Source of the DNA: Claveliimonas bilis
GTDB lineage: Bacteria > Bacillota > Clostridia > Lachnospirales > Lachnospiraceae
Direction: 5' to 3'
NCBI RefSeq assembly: GCF_020892095.1
Contig: NZ_AP024845.1
Location: 1,984,001 to 2,048,000, forward strand
DNA length: 64,000 bases
The translations under genes and the position numbers were made by a program. The notes below the pieces were generated by a model. The model saw only the letters and a program-made list of their open reading frames with translations, did no database searches and was not told where the DNA came from. This document shows, piece after piece, positions 1 through 9,871 of this stretch; positions within the stretch are counted from its first letter, which is position 1, and each line of letters starts with the position of its first letter.

Positions 1-409
<409 letters not shown>

Positions 410-492
410 AGGAAGGTTCGGAAGGTGAGAAGATGGATAGATTTCTTGTATGTGGTTTTGAAGGTACATAATAATTGAGCAGGAATGAGAGA

Positions 493-519
493 GCAGTGCC
501 AAAACGGCACTGCTTTTTT
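493..519 (+). terminator. rRNA operon terminator
   Basis: GCAGTGCC and GGCACTGC form an 8-bp stem with a 5-base loop, followed by six T. It sits about 85 bases after the 23S end. A 5S gene (about 117 bases) does not fit in between, so this rRNA operon seems to end with 23S. Confidence 0.9.
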
Positions 520-563
520 GCTTTATAGGAAATTCCGATTTTTGGATAAGGGGGAAAAGAAGC

Positions 564-595
564 CCTGCTGATCGAACATATGTTAAATCAACAGG
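564..595. repeat. 32-bp imperfect palindrome at the left side of the IS91-type element
   Basis: The two 16-base arms pair except at three positions and centre on AACATATGTT. It lies between the rRNA terminator and the small companion gene of the transposase. IS91-type elements carry hairpins at their replication origin and terminus ends, so this may mark one end. It could also be an unrelated regulatory site. Confidence 0.45.
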
Positions 596-628
596 AGAAT
601 GGACATGACAATAGGACGATGGTTAGAT

Positions 629-805
629 TTAGAAGATATAAAAACCTTCTTCTCCAAACAAATCGTCAAAAGGGTCACCTTCATTCAGAAAATAATCCAT
701 ATCCAGAAGGTCATCCTCGCTCATATGGCGAATGTCCTCGGATGTCATTCCTTCGGGGGGATTCTCTATGTATTTTTTGCGCAGTTCCTCGATATCTGGT
801 TTCAT
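629..805 (-). CDS. Small acidic companion protein of the IS91-type transposase
   Basis: A 58-residue, strongly acidic protein beginning MKPDIEELRKKY. The start is the ATG at 805 because AGGAGG lies nine bases upstream of it; an ATG three codons earlier is less well placed. It follows the transposase gene on the same strand with a gap of about 40 bases, so the two are probably co-transcribed. No known domain, cysteine motif or membrane segment is visible; the second half is rich in D and E. I infer that it is a passenger or accessory gene of the insertion element. Its function is unknown. Confidence 0.7.
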   Translation of the reverse strand: MKPDIEELRKKYIENPPEGMTSEDIRHMSEDDLLDMDYFLNEGDPFDDLFGEEGFYIF

Positions 806-845
806 GGTAAACAACCTCCTTTGAGAGGATTATATCATAACAGTT

Positions 846-1997
846 CTATGCGGAGGAACGCTTTCCACGAGATTTGGACATTACTTTCTCGTACATTTCT
901 TCGAGAGGTACGCGCTTGTGGTTGTAATAGAGTTCCAGGAACTCCAGTTTATGATTACACTCGGAGCAATACAGGGGGTCATATCCGAAGGAGAGAAAAA
1001 TAGAAGTTCTCCACCCTGTGAAACTGCGGTATATCCTATGTTTCTCTTTTGAGATGACACGGTGCAGTTTTGAATCAATCTTACGGTGCCGTGCATACAG
1101 ACCGCCATAGCGGATCATTTTAAAATGTTTTTCCGGGATGTGTCGGATGAGACGTTTTATGAAATCCATAACAGGCAAAGTTTCTTCCACATACTGTTCA
1201 TCTTCGTGACGGTTATAGTGGAAAGTAACGGTATCTGTGTCATACCGATCAATCCTGGAAGTGGCGATTACTGGCCTGCCAAGATAGCGGCCGATGTATT
1301 TGGCTACTACTTTCGGATTGCAGAGATTCGGTTTGGCATAAACATAGAAGCCATGTTTATGCTGAGTGTAACATTTCGCTTTCACTTTTTTGAAAGAAGA
1401 TCCAATCCGGTCTTCCAGTTCATTGAGAAGAGCCGTGCGGAAAGCATTGCGCAGATAGTTGTAGTTAAAGTGCTTTACATGGCGCCAGAAGCCGTCGTCA
1501 TTGTAGCCGCCTTCGGAAAGGAGACAGTGAATGTGGGGATTCCATTTGAGATCGCGGCCAAAAGTATGAAGGACCATGATATAGCCGGGAGTAAAATTTT
1601 TGGCATGGTTCAGATTGAAAAACATCCTTGATATTACACTGGAGACGGAATGGAAGAGACAGTTCAGGAGAGATCGGTCCTGAAGAAAAAAGGAACGGAG
1701 ATTTTCATCAATGGTAAAAACACAATGGCGGTGTTGGACACTAACGAGTTTGGAAGACATACTGGTGGTGCGTTCCATAGCATATTTGTTGCCACATGAA
1801 GGGCAAAAACGGCTGTGACAGCGGAAAGGAACGAATTTGAAGTTCCCGCAGTGCGGACAACAGTACATGGCACCGCCAAAAGAAGGATCACCGCAGTTGA
1901 TCATCTTATTGATATTTTCTATCTCAGTTTCTCTGGGATGAAGAGTATATTTAATTTCTTCATAATGGTCTGCAAAGATTCTTTGTAAGATGTTCAT
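846..1997 (-). CDS. IS91-family HUH transposase
   Basis: About 383 residues. The N-terminal part carries a zinc-binding module with paired cysteines (CCPHCGNF and CPSCGNKY, roughly residues 45-75). The middle carries the HUH nuclease signature in NPHIHCLL, and further on KYIGRYLGRP supplies the tyrosine region typical of IS91/IS801 transposases. Such enzymes move single-stranded DNA by rolling-circle transposition and leave no inverted repeats or target duplications. An in-frame TTG at 2012 is an alternative start; neither site has a strong ribosome site. The reading frame looks intact. It is followed by the small acidic companion gene. Confidence 0.9.
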   Translation of the reverse strand: MNILQRIFADHYEEIKYTLHPRETEIENINKMINCGDPSFGGAMYCCPHCGNFKFVPFRCHSRFCPSCGNKYAMERTTSMSSKLVSVQHRHCVFTIDENLRSFFLQDRSLLNCLFHSVSSVISRMFFNLNHAKNFTPGYIMVLHTFGRDLKWNPHIHCLLSEGGYNDDGFWRHVKHFNYNYLRNAFRTALLNELEDRIGSSFKKVKAKCYTQHKHGFYVYAKPNLCNPKVVAKYIGRYLGRPVIATSRIDRYDTDTVTFHYNRHEDEQYVEETLPVMDFIKRLIRHIPEKHFKMIRYGGLYARHRKIDSKLHRVISKEKHRIYRSFTGWRTSIFLSFGYDPLYCSECNHKLEFLELYYNHKRVPLEEMYEKVMSKSRGKRSSA

Positions 1998-2034
1998 AAG
2001 ACTATTATGCAAGAAAAAGTAATAAAAGAAAACC

Positions 2035-2066
2035 CCCTATCCCCTCATGATTGAGGGGCAGGGGAG
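2035..2066. repeat. GC-rich hairpin upstream of the transposase
   Basis: CCCC-TAT-CCCCT pairs with AGGGG-CA-GGGG around a short loop. It lies 25-70 bases upstream of the transposase start, between the transposase and the Na+ symporter. It may be the terminus hairpin of the IS91-type element; there is no T-run that would make it a clear terminator. Confidence 0.5.
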
Positions 2067-2120
2067 TTGAATAGGCGAAGCGTATTTTTTATACGAATTG
2101 TGTGGGAATTGTAAACTGAC

Positions 2121-2200
2121 ACGTAGTAAAGTTAAAAAGTGTTACGTCCCAAACTGCATTTAACCCTGTGTAAAATTGTGAAAAGCCCTGTGTAAAATTG
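2121..2200 (+). repeat. Dispersed modular repeat, copy A
   Basis: A 27-bp quasi-palindrome (2121-2147, outer bases ACGTA and TACGT) is followed after 16 bp by CCCTGTGTAAAATTG at 2164-2178 and again at 2186-2200, a 22-bp pitch. The same layout occurs at 31067, at 31277 (inverted) and at 39493. In this copy the left flank of the core also resembles a second, oppositely facing linker. The stretch 2013-2325 holds this repeat, the hairpin before it and a possible extended -10 (TGATATAAT, 2224-2232) for the next gene. Confidence 0.8.
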
Positions 2201-2325
2201 ACAGGCACGATTATAGGAAAATGTGATATAATAACCACGGTGCGATTATTATACCTTTGTATAAACTGATTTCAGAACATATAGTGTATACAATTTAACG
2301 AAGAAGTAAAGGAATGGGCAAATAA

Positions 2326-3666
2326 ATGAAAGAGAAGGAAAAAGATGCGAGGGGTGAATTTCGGACTCGTCTGGGATTTATCATAGCTTGTGTTGGTTCG
2401 GCAGTGGGAATGGGAAATATATGGATGTTTCCTTATCGGACTGGTGAATTTGGCGGATCAGCATTTTTGATCGCGTATTTTATTTTTGTTATCCTGCTTG
2501 GATTTTCGGGAGTCATCGGTGAGATGGCTTTCGGAAGAAGTGTAAAATGCGGTCCGATCGGAGCTTTTACAAAAGCAATGGAGATGAGGTTTGGGCCGAA
2601 GGGACGCATTCCGGGAAAGATTATTGGAATGATTCCGGTTCTCGGATCTCTGGGAATTGCAATTGGCTATTCTGTTGTGGTGGGATGGTTTTTGAAATAT
2701 CTTTGGGGAACGATTTCCGGAGAATTGATGCAGGCAGAAGATATGGGAGCTTATTTTGGGGAACTTGCAGTTGATTTTGGAAGTATAGGCTGGCACTTCC
2801 TGGGGCTTTTGCTCACTTTTGCAATTATGCTCATGGGAGTCAGCAAGGGGATTGAGAAAATGAATAAAGTGATGATGCCGATATTCTTTATTTTTTTCAT
2901 TTTGCTCTTGATCCGTGTAGTTATGCTTCCGGGTGCTGAGGAAGGCTATCGTTATATGTTTGTACCAAGGTGGGAAGAACTTGGCAACATTCAGACATGG
3001 GTTTATGCGCTGGGTCAGGCGTTCTTTTCTCTGTCTCTTGCCGGATCAGGAACGATTGTTTATGGAAGCTATTTGAAAAAGGATATAGATGTGGTAAGCT
3101 GTGCCGGCAATGTTGCTCTTTTTGACACATGTGCAGCCCTTCTTGCAGGAATGGTTGTTATTCCGGCGGTATTTGCCTTTGGACTGGATGTAGGGAGCGG
3201 ACCTCCGCTGATGTTCATTACTCTTCCGGCAGTATTTCAGCAGATTCCCTTTGGGGCTTTGTTCGCAGTAATTTTCTTTATTGCGGTAATTTTTGCAGCG
3301 GTAACCTCGCTTATGAATCTTTTTGAGACGCCTATTGAGGCGCTGCAAAGCGAACTGAAACTGTCACGTAGAACGTCTGTATGCATTGTTGCCCTGATCG
3401 CAGCAGCAGTGGGTGTGTTTATTGAAAGCGGAGATGCAGTAGGAGGGTGGATGGATGCGGTATCGATTTATATTATTCCGTTGGGAGCTCTTATTGCAGC
3501 GGTGATGTTTTTCTGGATCTGTCCCAAGGGCTATGCAAGAGAACAGATTCAGATGGGAAGAGAAAAAAAGGTTGGAAAATGGCTGGAGCCGGTTACGAAG
3601 TATGTATTTGTCGGCATTACATTTGCGGTCTATGTTTTGGGAATTTTTTTTGGCGGAATCGGTTAA
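2326..3666 (+). CDS. Sodium-dependent transporter, neurotransmitter:sodium symporter (NSS/SNF) family
   Basis: 446 residues, almost wholly hydrophobic with about eleven to twelve membrane spans. The family hallmark near the N terminus is clear: FRTRLGFIIACVGSAVGMGN followed by WMFPYRTGEFGGSAF, the unwound first helix that holds Na+ and substrate in LeuT-type carriers. Bacterial members take up amino acids or related amines using the Na+ gradient; the substrate cannot be read from the sequence. The start is the ATG after AAAGGAATGGGCAAATAA. It is followed 25 bases later by an LTA-synthase-type gene on the same strand. A direct functional link between them is not evident. Confidence 0.92.
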   Translation: MKEKEKDARGEFRTRLGFIIACVGSAVGMGNIWMFPYRTGEFGGSAFLIAYFIFVILLGFSGVIGEMAFGRSVKCGPIGAFTKAMEMRFGPKGRIPGKIIGMIPVLGSLGIAIGYSVVVGWFLKYLWGTISGELMQAEDMGAYFGELAVDFGSIGWHFLGLLLTFAIMLMGVSKGIEKMNKVMMPIFFIFFILLLIRVVMLPGAEEGYRYMFVPRWEELGNIQTWVYALGQAFFSLSLAGSGTIVYGSYLKKDIDVVSCAGNVALFDTCAALLAGMVVIPAVFAFGLDVGSGPPLMFITLPAVFQQIPFGALFAVIFFIAVIFAAVTSLMNLFETPIEALQSELKLSRRTSVCIVALIAAAVGVFIESGDAVGGWMDAVSIYIIPLGALIAAVMFFWICPKGYAREQIQMGREKKVGKWLEPVTKYVFVGITFAVYVLGIFFGGIG

Positions 3667-3691
3667 TTCCATTAGGAAAAGTGTGTGAGAA

Positions 3692-5737
3692 ATGAAAGAT
3701 AAAGTACGAGAAGCAAGAAAAGCTACGCTGTCAGTCGCAGGGCTGACAGCTTTCATTGAAGTAATATTTCATTTGTATATGGGATTGGATATGAAATATT
3801 TTCCCATATTTTTTCTGTCTGCCGCTTCTTTTGGAATGGTGTGTACCGCTATTTTGTACTGTCTTCCGGAAAAAGCATCAAAAATTGCCGGTATGATTGT
3901 TGTCATCTGTCTGTCAGTTATCTTTGCGGCGGAATGCCTCTGTAAGGAGATCCTTCAGCAATATTACCAAATCATAAGCGGCATGGAAACAGCGGCGGGG
4001 AATCATCTGCTGGATTACAATGCGGCGGTGCGGGATGCCCTGATTGTTCATATCCCCGGTCTTTTTCTGATGGTTGTTGTTCCAATCGGCTGCTATACTG
4101 TTTTGCATTTCTGCCTAAAAAGTCAGGAAGATAAAAAGAAACCGGAATTTCTCATGGCCGGGATCTGTATGGCGGCGGCGATAATTCTCCATCTTGCTAT
4201 GCTTGGCATTATTTTTTTCTATCCGTGGAAAGGTGACTTTACGCCTGAAAAACTCTATCAGACGGATACACATACAGAAGATCAGGTGGAGCAGCTGGGA
4301 ATGATTACCATGCTCCGTCTGGATATCAAGCACAGTATATGGGGGACTTCCGGTGAGGATACGCCTGATATCCAGAAAGAAGCCCAGGAGACAGTGAAGA
4401 ATCAGGAAACTCCGGCAGAGGAAGATTATCCCTATAATGAGATGGACATTGATTTTGCTGCTTTGCAGGCAGCGGCTGCCACAGAGGACTCAGCATGGCT
4501 AAGCGAGTATTTTGGCAGTCTGACCCCTACAAGGCAGAATGAATATACGGGAATGTTTGAAGGGTATAATGTCATTTTCATAACAGCGGAAGGATTCAGC
4601 GGCTACATGATTGATCCGGAGCTGACTCCTACGCTCTATAAACTTTCCGCAGAGGGATTTGTGTTTGAGAATTTTTATTCTACACTGCATTTTACCAGTA
4701 CTTCCGGCGGTGAATTTCAGAATCTGACAGGACTTTATCCGAAAGCAGCCTTTCCGGTCAGTATGAGCGAGACTGGAGAACAGGGGACAAGCCTTCCCTT
4801 TACATTAGCCAACCGGCTGAATCAAAAAGGCTATACCTCGATCGGATATCATTTTAATGAAAATATGTATGGCAGGGATTTGTCTCATCCAAATCTGGGA
4901 TATGAGTGGAGACAGGCGGATGCCTGTGGGCGGCCCGTTACCAAGGAAACTGACGAAAGCGGCCATGAATACTGGCCGCAGTCTGACGATTATATGATAC
5001 AGCAGTCTTTTGCCGACTATGTGGATAAAGAGCCATTCAACATTTATTATCTTACTTTAAGCGGGCATCTTCCTTATGGATTCGACAGCAATGAGATGTC
5101 AAAAAGGAATCAGGAGGCAGTGGCGAATCTGCCTTATTCTGAAAAGACGAAGGCTTATATTGCAGCGGGACTGGAGCTGGAAAAAGGAATGACGAGCCTG
5201 ATAGAAAAACTGGAGGAAGCAGGAATTGCCGACCGGACATTGATTGTAATGGCGCCGGATCATATTCCCTATTCGGATCTGGATATCCTGGAAGAGCTGG
5301 CAGGCAGGTCTTTTGGTACGGATACTCTGGAAATGCTGGATGAACAGAACGTGGATTTCGACGTCTACAAAAATACATGGATTTTATGGTCAGCCAGTAT
5401 AAAAGAGCCGATTAAAGTTGAGAAGCCCTGCTCACAGGTAGATATTCTTCCTACTCTTTTAAATTTGCTGGGTGAAACATATGATTCGCGCATGCTGGCC
5501 GGAACAGATGTTATGTCCGAAAATGACCCGGTTGTCATCTTTTTCTCTAATTCCTGGCTCACTGAAAAAGGCGCCTATGACCGATACACAGGCACCTTTA
5601 CCCCTTCCGGCAGTGTCGCTATGAGCGCGGAAGAGCAGAAGATTTATGTAGAAAATATGAAATATCTAGTGGAATGCAGGCTCCGCCTTGGAGAGCTGAT
5701 CATTGAAAATGATTATTATAGGACGGCAGTACCCTAA
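3692..5737 (+). CDS. LTA synthase-family membrane sulfatase
   Basis: 681 residues. The first 200 contain about five membrane segments; the rest is an extracellular alkaline-phosphatase/sulfatase domain. Metal and catalytic positions are visible in NVIFITAEGFSG (about 295), FTSTSGGEF with the likely catalytic threonine (about 335), and MAPDHIPY (about 520). LtaS-type enzymes move glycerol phosphate from phosphatidylglycerol to a glycolipid or polymer. This one is a distant member, so an exact acceptor is not claimed. An acidic linker (about 225-270) joins the two parts. It follows the Na+ symporter and its stop overlaps the stop of the convergent pflA by 4 bases. Confidence 0.88.
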   Translation: MKDKVREARKATLSVAGLTAFIEVIFHLYMGLDMKYFPIFFLSAASFGMVCTAILYCLPEKASKIAGMIVVICLSVIFAAECLCKEILQQYYQIISGMETAAGNHLLDYNAAVRDALIVHIPGLFLMVVVPIGCYTVLHFCLKSQEDKKKPEFLMAGICMAAAIILHLAMLGIIFFYPWKGDFTPEKLYQTDTHTEDQVEQLGMITMLRLDIKHSIWGTSGEDTPDIQKEAQETVKNQETPAEEDYPYNEMDIDFAALQAAAATEDSAWLSEYFGSLTPTRQNEYTGMFEGYNVIFITAEGFSGYMIDPELTPTLYKLSAEGFVFENFYSTLHFTSTSGGEFQNLTGLYPKAAFPVSMSETGEQGTSLPFTLANRLNQKGYTSIGYHFNENMYGRDLSHPNLGYEWRQADACGRPVTKETDESGHEYWPQSDDYMIQQSFADYVDKEPFNIYYLTLSGHLPYGFDSNEMSKRNQEAVANLPYSEKTKAYIAAGLELEKGMTSLIEKLEEAGIADRTLIVMAPDHIPYSDLDILEELAGRSFGTDTLEMLDEQNVDFDVYKNTWILWSASIKEPIKVEKPCSQVDILPTLLNLLGETYDSRMLAGTDVMSENDPVVIFFSNSWLTEKGAYDRYTGTFTPSGSVAMSAEEQKIYVENMKYLVECRLRLGELIIENDYYRTAVP

Positions 5738-6528
5738 AAAGCGTGCAGAATTTCTTTTGCCTTCTTTACCTCTTCTAAGGAGGGCGGATCTACATTTTCC
5801 AGAGAATAGGAAAGACCAAGTTCTTTCCATTTATAAATGCCAAGCGTGTGGTAGGGTAAAACCTCCACACGTTTTACATTTTGAAGGGATTGGATAAATG
5901 CAGCCATATCTTGAAGATCCTGTTCATCATCTGTCACTCTCGGGACAAGAACATGGCGGATCCAGACAGGTACATGGAGCTTATCAAGGAGACGGGCCAT
6001 GTCAAGGATGTTGTCGTTATCCCGTCCGGTGAGAGACTGGTGCCCCTCCCTGTCCATCATCTTCAGATCCAGGAGCACAAGATCCGTATACTTCATCAGC
6101 TCCAGAAACTGACTGTAGAAAGGTTCCTCATGTGTAAAAGGTGCTCCGGAGGTGTCCAGACAGGTGTGTATATTTGCCGCTTTTGCTCTTTGAAACAGCT
6201 CCAGGAGAAAATCCATCTGCAGAAGCGGTTCCCCTCCGCTGACAGTGATTCCGCCTTCTGTACCCCAATAAGGACGAAAGCGGAGTGCTTTTCGGATCAG
6301 TTCTTCCGGAGCCTGAAAAGAAGCAGAAAGCGCCTTTTGCGGATCTGTCTGCCAGGTGTCCGGGTTGTGGCAGAAACGGCAGCGCATGGGGCAGCCCTGG
6401 AGAAAAATGAGATAGCGGACGCCGGGGCCATCCACAGAAGCAAAGCTTTCTGTGGAATGGACCAGTCCCTGTATGCTGCGTCCGCCTGTAGAGTTACATT
6501 TTTCCATGGCAGGTTCTGGAAATAACAT
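5734..6528 (-). CDS. pflA: Pyruvate formate-lyase activating enzyme
   Basis: A radical SAM enzyme of about 264 residues. CPMRCRFC (about 46-53) gives the CX3CX2C motif that binds the 4Fe-4S cluster, and VSGGEPLLQ supplies the SAM-binding GGE. It makes the glycyl radical on PflB under anaerobic conditions. The start is chosen at 6528 because AAAGGAG sits ten bases before that ATG; upstream (6555) and downstream (6507) ATGs also exist. It overlaps the 3' end of pflB by about 35 bases, which suggests translational coupling. Both genes lie behind the ZTP riboswitch. Confidence 0.95.
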   Translation of the reverse strand: MLFPEPAMEKCNSTGGRSIQGLVHSTESFASVDGPGVRYLIFLQGCPMRCRFCHNPDTWQTDPQKALSASFQAPEELIRKALRFRPYWGTEGGITVSGGEPLLQMDFLLELFQRAKAANIHTCLDTSGAPFTHEEPFYSQFLELMKYTDLVLLDLKMMDREGHQSLTGRDNDNILDMARLLDKLHVPVWIRHVLVPRVTDDEQDLQDMAAFIQSLQNVKRVEVLPYHTLGIYKWKELGLSYSLENVDPPSLEEVKKAKEILHAF

Positions 6529-8746
6529 CCAGCTGCTGCTCCTTTGTAAGATCAATAAACTTTACCGCATACCCGGATACGCGGATCGTAAAGTTGGCAT
6601 ATTCTTCTTTTTCCGGATGTTCCATAGCGTCGATCAGCTTTTCCACGCCGAATACATTGACATTCAGGTGGTGGCCTCCCAGAGTGAAATATCCGTCCAG
6701 AATGTGGGTCAGATTTTCTATACGTTCTTCACCTTCATGGCCCAGTGCGTCAGGATGGATGGTCTGGGTGTTGGAAATACCGTCCAGAGCCCATTCATAA
6801 GGAAGTTTAGCAACCGAATTAAGAGAGGCAAGAAGTCCATTTTGCTCTGCACCGTAGCTTGGATTTGCTCCCGGAGAGAGCGGTTCTCCTGCCTTTCGCC
6901 CGTCCGGAAGAGAGCCGGTTGCTTTGCCGTAAACTACATTGGAAGTGATCGTAAGAATGGAAGTAGTCGGCTCGGCGTCTCGATAGGTATGGTGCTGTTT
7001 CAGCTTTTTCATAAATGTATGAAGGAGCCATACCGCAATATCATCTGCCCGGTCATCATCGTTTCCATAGCGGGGGAAGTCACCAATGGTTTCGTAATCT
7101 ACTACAACTCCATTTTCATCACGAATGGTCTTTACCTTTGCGTATTTGATAGCGCTCAAAGAATCCACCACATGAGAGAATCCGGCAATTCCGGTGGCAA
7201 AAGTACGCCGTACATCTGTATCGATAAGAGCCATTAAGGCTGCTTCGTAGTAATATTTGTCGTGCATGTACTGGATCAGGTTGAGGGCATTGACATAGAG
7301 TCCGGCAAGCCAGCTCATCATACTGTCAAATTTGTGCATCACTTCATCATAGTCCAGATATTCGGAAGTAACGGGACGGCTTTCCGGCCCTACCTGTTCC
7401 TTTGTCTTTTCATCTACTCCGCCGTTAATAGCGTAAAGAAGACATTTTGCAAGGTTTGCCCTTGCTCCGAAAAACTGCATTTCCTTTCCGGTCTGGGTTG
7501 CGGAGACACAGCAGCAGATGGAATAATCATCCCCCCATATGGGGCGCATAACGTCGTCATTTTCATACTGGATGGAACTGGTCTCAATGGAAATATAGGA
7601 TGCATAGTCTTTAAACTGTTTCGGAAGCCGGGAGGAATAAAGCACAGTCAGATTCGGCTCAGGGGACGGCCCCATATTTTCCAAAGTGTGAAGGAACCGG
7701 TAGTCGGTCCGTGTTACCATGGAACGCCCGTCCTGTCCCATGCCTGCCACTTCCAGAGTCGCCCACACCGGATCTCCGGAGAAGAGCTGATAGTAGGAGG
7801 GGATCCGGGCAAATTTAACCATGCGGAATTTCATGGTTAAATGATCGATCAGTTCCTGCGCTTCTTCTTCTGTAAGGATTCCTGCATCCAGATCACGCTG
7901 GATATAGATATCCAGGAAGGTAGAAATACGTCCCACACTCATGGCAGCGCCGTTCTGGGTCTTGATGGCAGCCAGATAACCAAAATACAGCCACTGTACT
8001 GCTTCCTTTGCATTTCTTGCAGGATGAGAAATGTCAAAACCATACAGGGCAGCCATTTCCTTCATCTGCTTCAGGGCGCGGATCTGCTGGGCCAGTTCTT
8101 CCCTCTGGCGGATAATATCGTCACGCATGGAACCATAGCCGCAGTGGTCATAGTCCTCCTCCTTCATGGCAATCAGAAAATCAATGCCATAGAGAGCGAC
8201 ACGGCGGTAATCCCCTACGATACGTCCACGGCCGTAAGTGTCCGGAAGTCCGGTGATGATCTTGTTATGGCGGGCTTTCTTGATTTCCGGCGTGTAGGTA
8301 TCAAATACCCCCTGATTGTGGGTAGTATGATATTCAGTAAAAAATTTGTGAAGTACCGGGCTGGGCGTATAGCCATTGCAGGTGCAGGCTTCCTCTGCCA
8401 TGCGGATCCCGCCGAAAGGCATGAAAGCGCGCTTCAGAGGTTTATCTGTCTGCAGTCCGACAACCTGCTCACGGTCCTTTAAAGACTCATTGATATAGCC
8501 TGGACCATGGGAAGTAAGAGTAGAAACCACATCGGTATCCATATCCAGGACGCCGTTTTTTGCACGCTCTTCTTTCTGGAGTTTCTTAAGTTCTTCCCAG
8601 AGAAGCCGGGTAGATTCTGTGGGTCCGGCAAGAAAAGAAGCGTCTCCGTCGTAAGGTTTATAGTTGTTCTGGATAAAGTCACGCACATTGACTTCTTCTT
8701 TCCAGAGCCGTCCTTCAAATCCATTCCACTGTTCCATTTGTATCAT
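6494..8746 (-). CDS. pflB: Formate C-acetyltransferase (pyruvate formate-lyase)
   Basis: 750 residues, the usual PflB length. The active-site cysteine pair lies in [12 protein letters not shown] (about residue 411) and the glycyl radical loop in RVSGYAV (glycine about 725). It converts pyruvate and CoA to acetyl-CoA and formate, the central anaerobic step of mixed-acid fermentation. The start is fixed by AGGAGG eight bases upstream of ATG 8746. pflA follows and overlaps its end. Upstream, a ZTP riboswitch with a terminator controls the transcript, linking formate production to one-carbon/purine status. Confidence 0.98.
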   Translation of the reverse strand: MIQMEQWNGFEGRLWKEEVNVRDFIQNNYKPYDGDASFLAGPTESTRLLWEELKKLQKEERAKNGVLDMDTDVVSTLTSHGPGYINESLKDREQVVGLQTDKPLKRAFMPFGGIRMAEEACTCNGYTPSPVLHKFFTEYHTTHNQGVFDTYTPEIKKARHNKIITGLPDTYGRGRIVGDYRRVALYGIDFLIAMKEEDYDHCGYGSMRDDIIRQREELAQQIRALKQMKEMAALYGFDISHPARNAKEAVQWLYFGYLAAIKTQNGAAMSVGRISTFLDIYIQRDLDAGILTEEEAQELIDHLTMKFRMVKFARIPSYYQLFSGDPVWATLEVAGMGQDGRSMVTRTDYRFLHTLENMGPSPEPNLTVLYSSRLPKQFKDYASYISIETSSIQYENDDVMRPIWGDDYSICCCVSATQTGKEMQFFGARANLAKCLLYAINGGVDEKTKEQVGPESRPVTSEYLDYDEVMHKFDSMMSWLAGLYVNALNLIQYMHDKYYYEAALMALIDTDVRRTFATGIAGFSHVVDSLSAIKYAKVKTIRDENGVVVDYETIGDFPRYGNDDDRADDIAVWLLHTFMKKLKQHHTYRDAEPTTSILTITSNVVYGKATGSLPDGRKAGEPLSPGANPSYGAEQNGLLASLNSVAKLPYEWALDGISNTQTIHPDALGHEGEERIENLTHILDGYFTLGGHHLNVNVFGVEKLIDAMEHPEKEEYANFTIRVSGYAVKFIDLTKEQQLDVISRTCHGKM

Positions 8747-8838
8747 TGGATATTCCTCCTTTTTTCAGGGCGAAGAAATGACTTCGCAAGATTTCTTGTT
8801 TCCGTATCTCCGGCCCGGAAGAGCGCTAAATGTACAAA

Positions 8839-8931
8839 CAAAAACGACCATCCGGGCACATGTGATGCCCAGACGGTCGGCGCTTTCTTCCTATACTTCC
8901 TGTGGTCAATTCCACTTCCGTCAGTCGTATA
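8839..8931 (-). promoter_or_regulatory. ZTP (pfl motif) riboswitch with terminator platform
   Basis: Read on the minus strand, the leader contains ACGACTGACGGAAGTGG, ACCACAGGAAGTATA and GCGCCGACCGTCTGGGCA, the conserved parts of the pfl/ZTP aptamer. The last part also forms the 5' arm of a hairpin (GACCGTCTGGGCA with TGCCCGGATGGTC) followed by TTTTT, so aptamer and terminator compete for it. ZTP or ZMP accumulates when 10-formyl-tetrahydrofolate is short; binding would prevent termination and allow pflBA expression. The class was named for this gene association. Confidence 0.9.
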
Positions 8932-8940
8932 AGTATTTTT

Positions 8941-8968
8941 ACTATAACATTTCTGAAGAGAATGTCAA
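8941..8968 (-). promoter_or_regulatory. Promoter of pflBA
   Basis: On the minus strand TTGACA (8968-8963) and TATAGT (8946-8941) are separated by 16 bases, placing the start of transcription just upstream of the ZTP aptamer. Confidence 0.8.
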
Positions 8969-8975
8969 GAAAATT

Positions 8976-9605
8976 TTATAATTCTTTCTTTAAAAAATCA
9001 GCGAGAACTTTCGCCAGACGTCCATGACTTTCCGCGTCGTAATGCATATAATCTGTCTTGTTCATGGTGACATATGGAGCAGCGTCTAAAAATTTACAGT
9101 CAAATTCCTGTGCCACAAGTTCGTATTCATAAGCAAGATGCTGCGAACGCTCGCTGCAGATTCCGGTATCTCTTCCGGTTGGCGAGGATTCGCATTCCGG
9201 ACAAATAGGAGCCGGCGCGATCAGAAGAATACGAGGCTCCTTTCGCCAGAAACCGGGCTGCATTGCCTTTTTGACAAGAAGCTTCAGTCCTTCAGCAATA
9301 TTTTTTGGAGTCAGGGCAAATCGCTGCTTACAGTCATTGGTTCCTAACATAATAATAAGATAATCAATAGGAGACTGAGAAGACAGACAGGGATGCAGAT
9401 ATGTCAGACCATTTGTTCCTTCTATGATCGGGTCATCAAACACAGTGGTACGGGAACACATTCCTTCTTCTATGATCGTCCATTCTTCGCCTAGAAGTGT
9501 CTGTAGCTGTCCTGTCCAGCGTATATCTTCCGGAAAACGGGTTGCTGTTTCACCGTTATATCCCCATGTATTGGAATCTCCATAACAAAGTATTCTTTTT
9601 TTCAT
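8976..9605 (-). CDS. SGNH/GDSL-family hydrolase
   Basis: 209 residues with the SGNH blocks in order: GDSNTWG at residues 9-15 (nucleophile serine), the GTND block near residue 88 (LGTNDC), and a DxxH pair near the C terminus (YDAESHGR). The family hydrolyses acyl or acetyl esters, often on carbohydrates. No signal peptide or membrane segment is seen, so it is probably cytoplasmic. The start follows AGGAGG by eight bases. It stands alone, upstream of the pfl leader on the same strand; no operon partner suggests a substrate. Confidence 0.9.
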   Translation of the reverse strand: MKKRILCYGDSNTWGYNGETATRFPEDIRWTGQLQTLLGEEWTIIEEGMCSRTTVFDDPIIEGTNGLTYLHPCLSSQSPIDYLIIMLGTNDCKQRFALTPKNIAEGLKLLVKKAMQPGFWRKEPRILLIAPAPICPECESSPTGRDTGICSERSQHLAYEYELVAQEFDCKFLDAAPYVTMNKTDYMHYDAESHGRLAKVLADFLKKEL

Positions 9606-9871
9606 GATTCAGTCCTCCTGATATTTATTAAAGCTCTAATTTAGTATGGTTTATCTTGATAAGATCAGAGCGGTAATACCGTAAAGAATAGCTATGATTG
9701 CCTCACAGATTCAAGTCATATTATAATCGCTTCTTCTCTATCTGTCTATTAGTGTAAACATGAATACATTATGGAAGAAATCCGATGACAAAAGATAGCG
9801 CTGATACCTGCCGCAAGCAGAAATAATCCCATATTTCCTAAATATACAGAAGTGAACCTGTCTTCCTTGAA
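9606..9871 (-). other. Intergenic stretch with a short hydrophobic reading frame
   Basis: Directly after the stop codon of the Cro-like gene, the same frame continues for about 40 codons with a hydrophobic run (YLGNMGLFLLAAGISAIF) before another stop. It might be a decayed membrane extension or a chance frame. No promoter or ribosome site of its own is clear. The rest of the stretch shows nothing I can identify. Confidence 0.25.

Noticed and set aside
410-492. Possible 5S rRNA after 23S
   Set aside because: Only about 80 bases before the terminator and no 5S-like sequence.
1086-1631. 181-codon plus-strand frame opposite the transposase
   Set aside because: Antisense shadow of the IS91-type transposase, which has clear catalytic motifs.
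5881-8482. Several long plus-strand frames opposite pflA and pflB
   Set aside because: Shadows caused by codon bias of the real minus-strand genes; the opposite strand has all PFL motifs.
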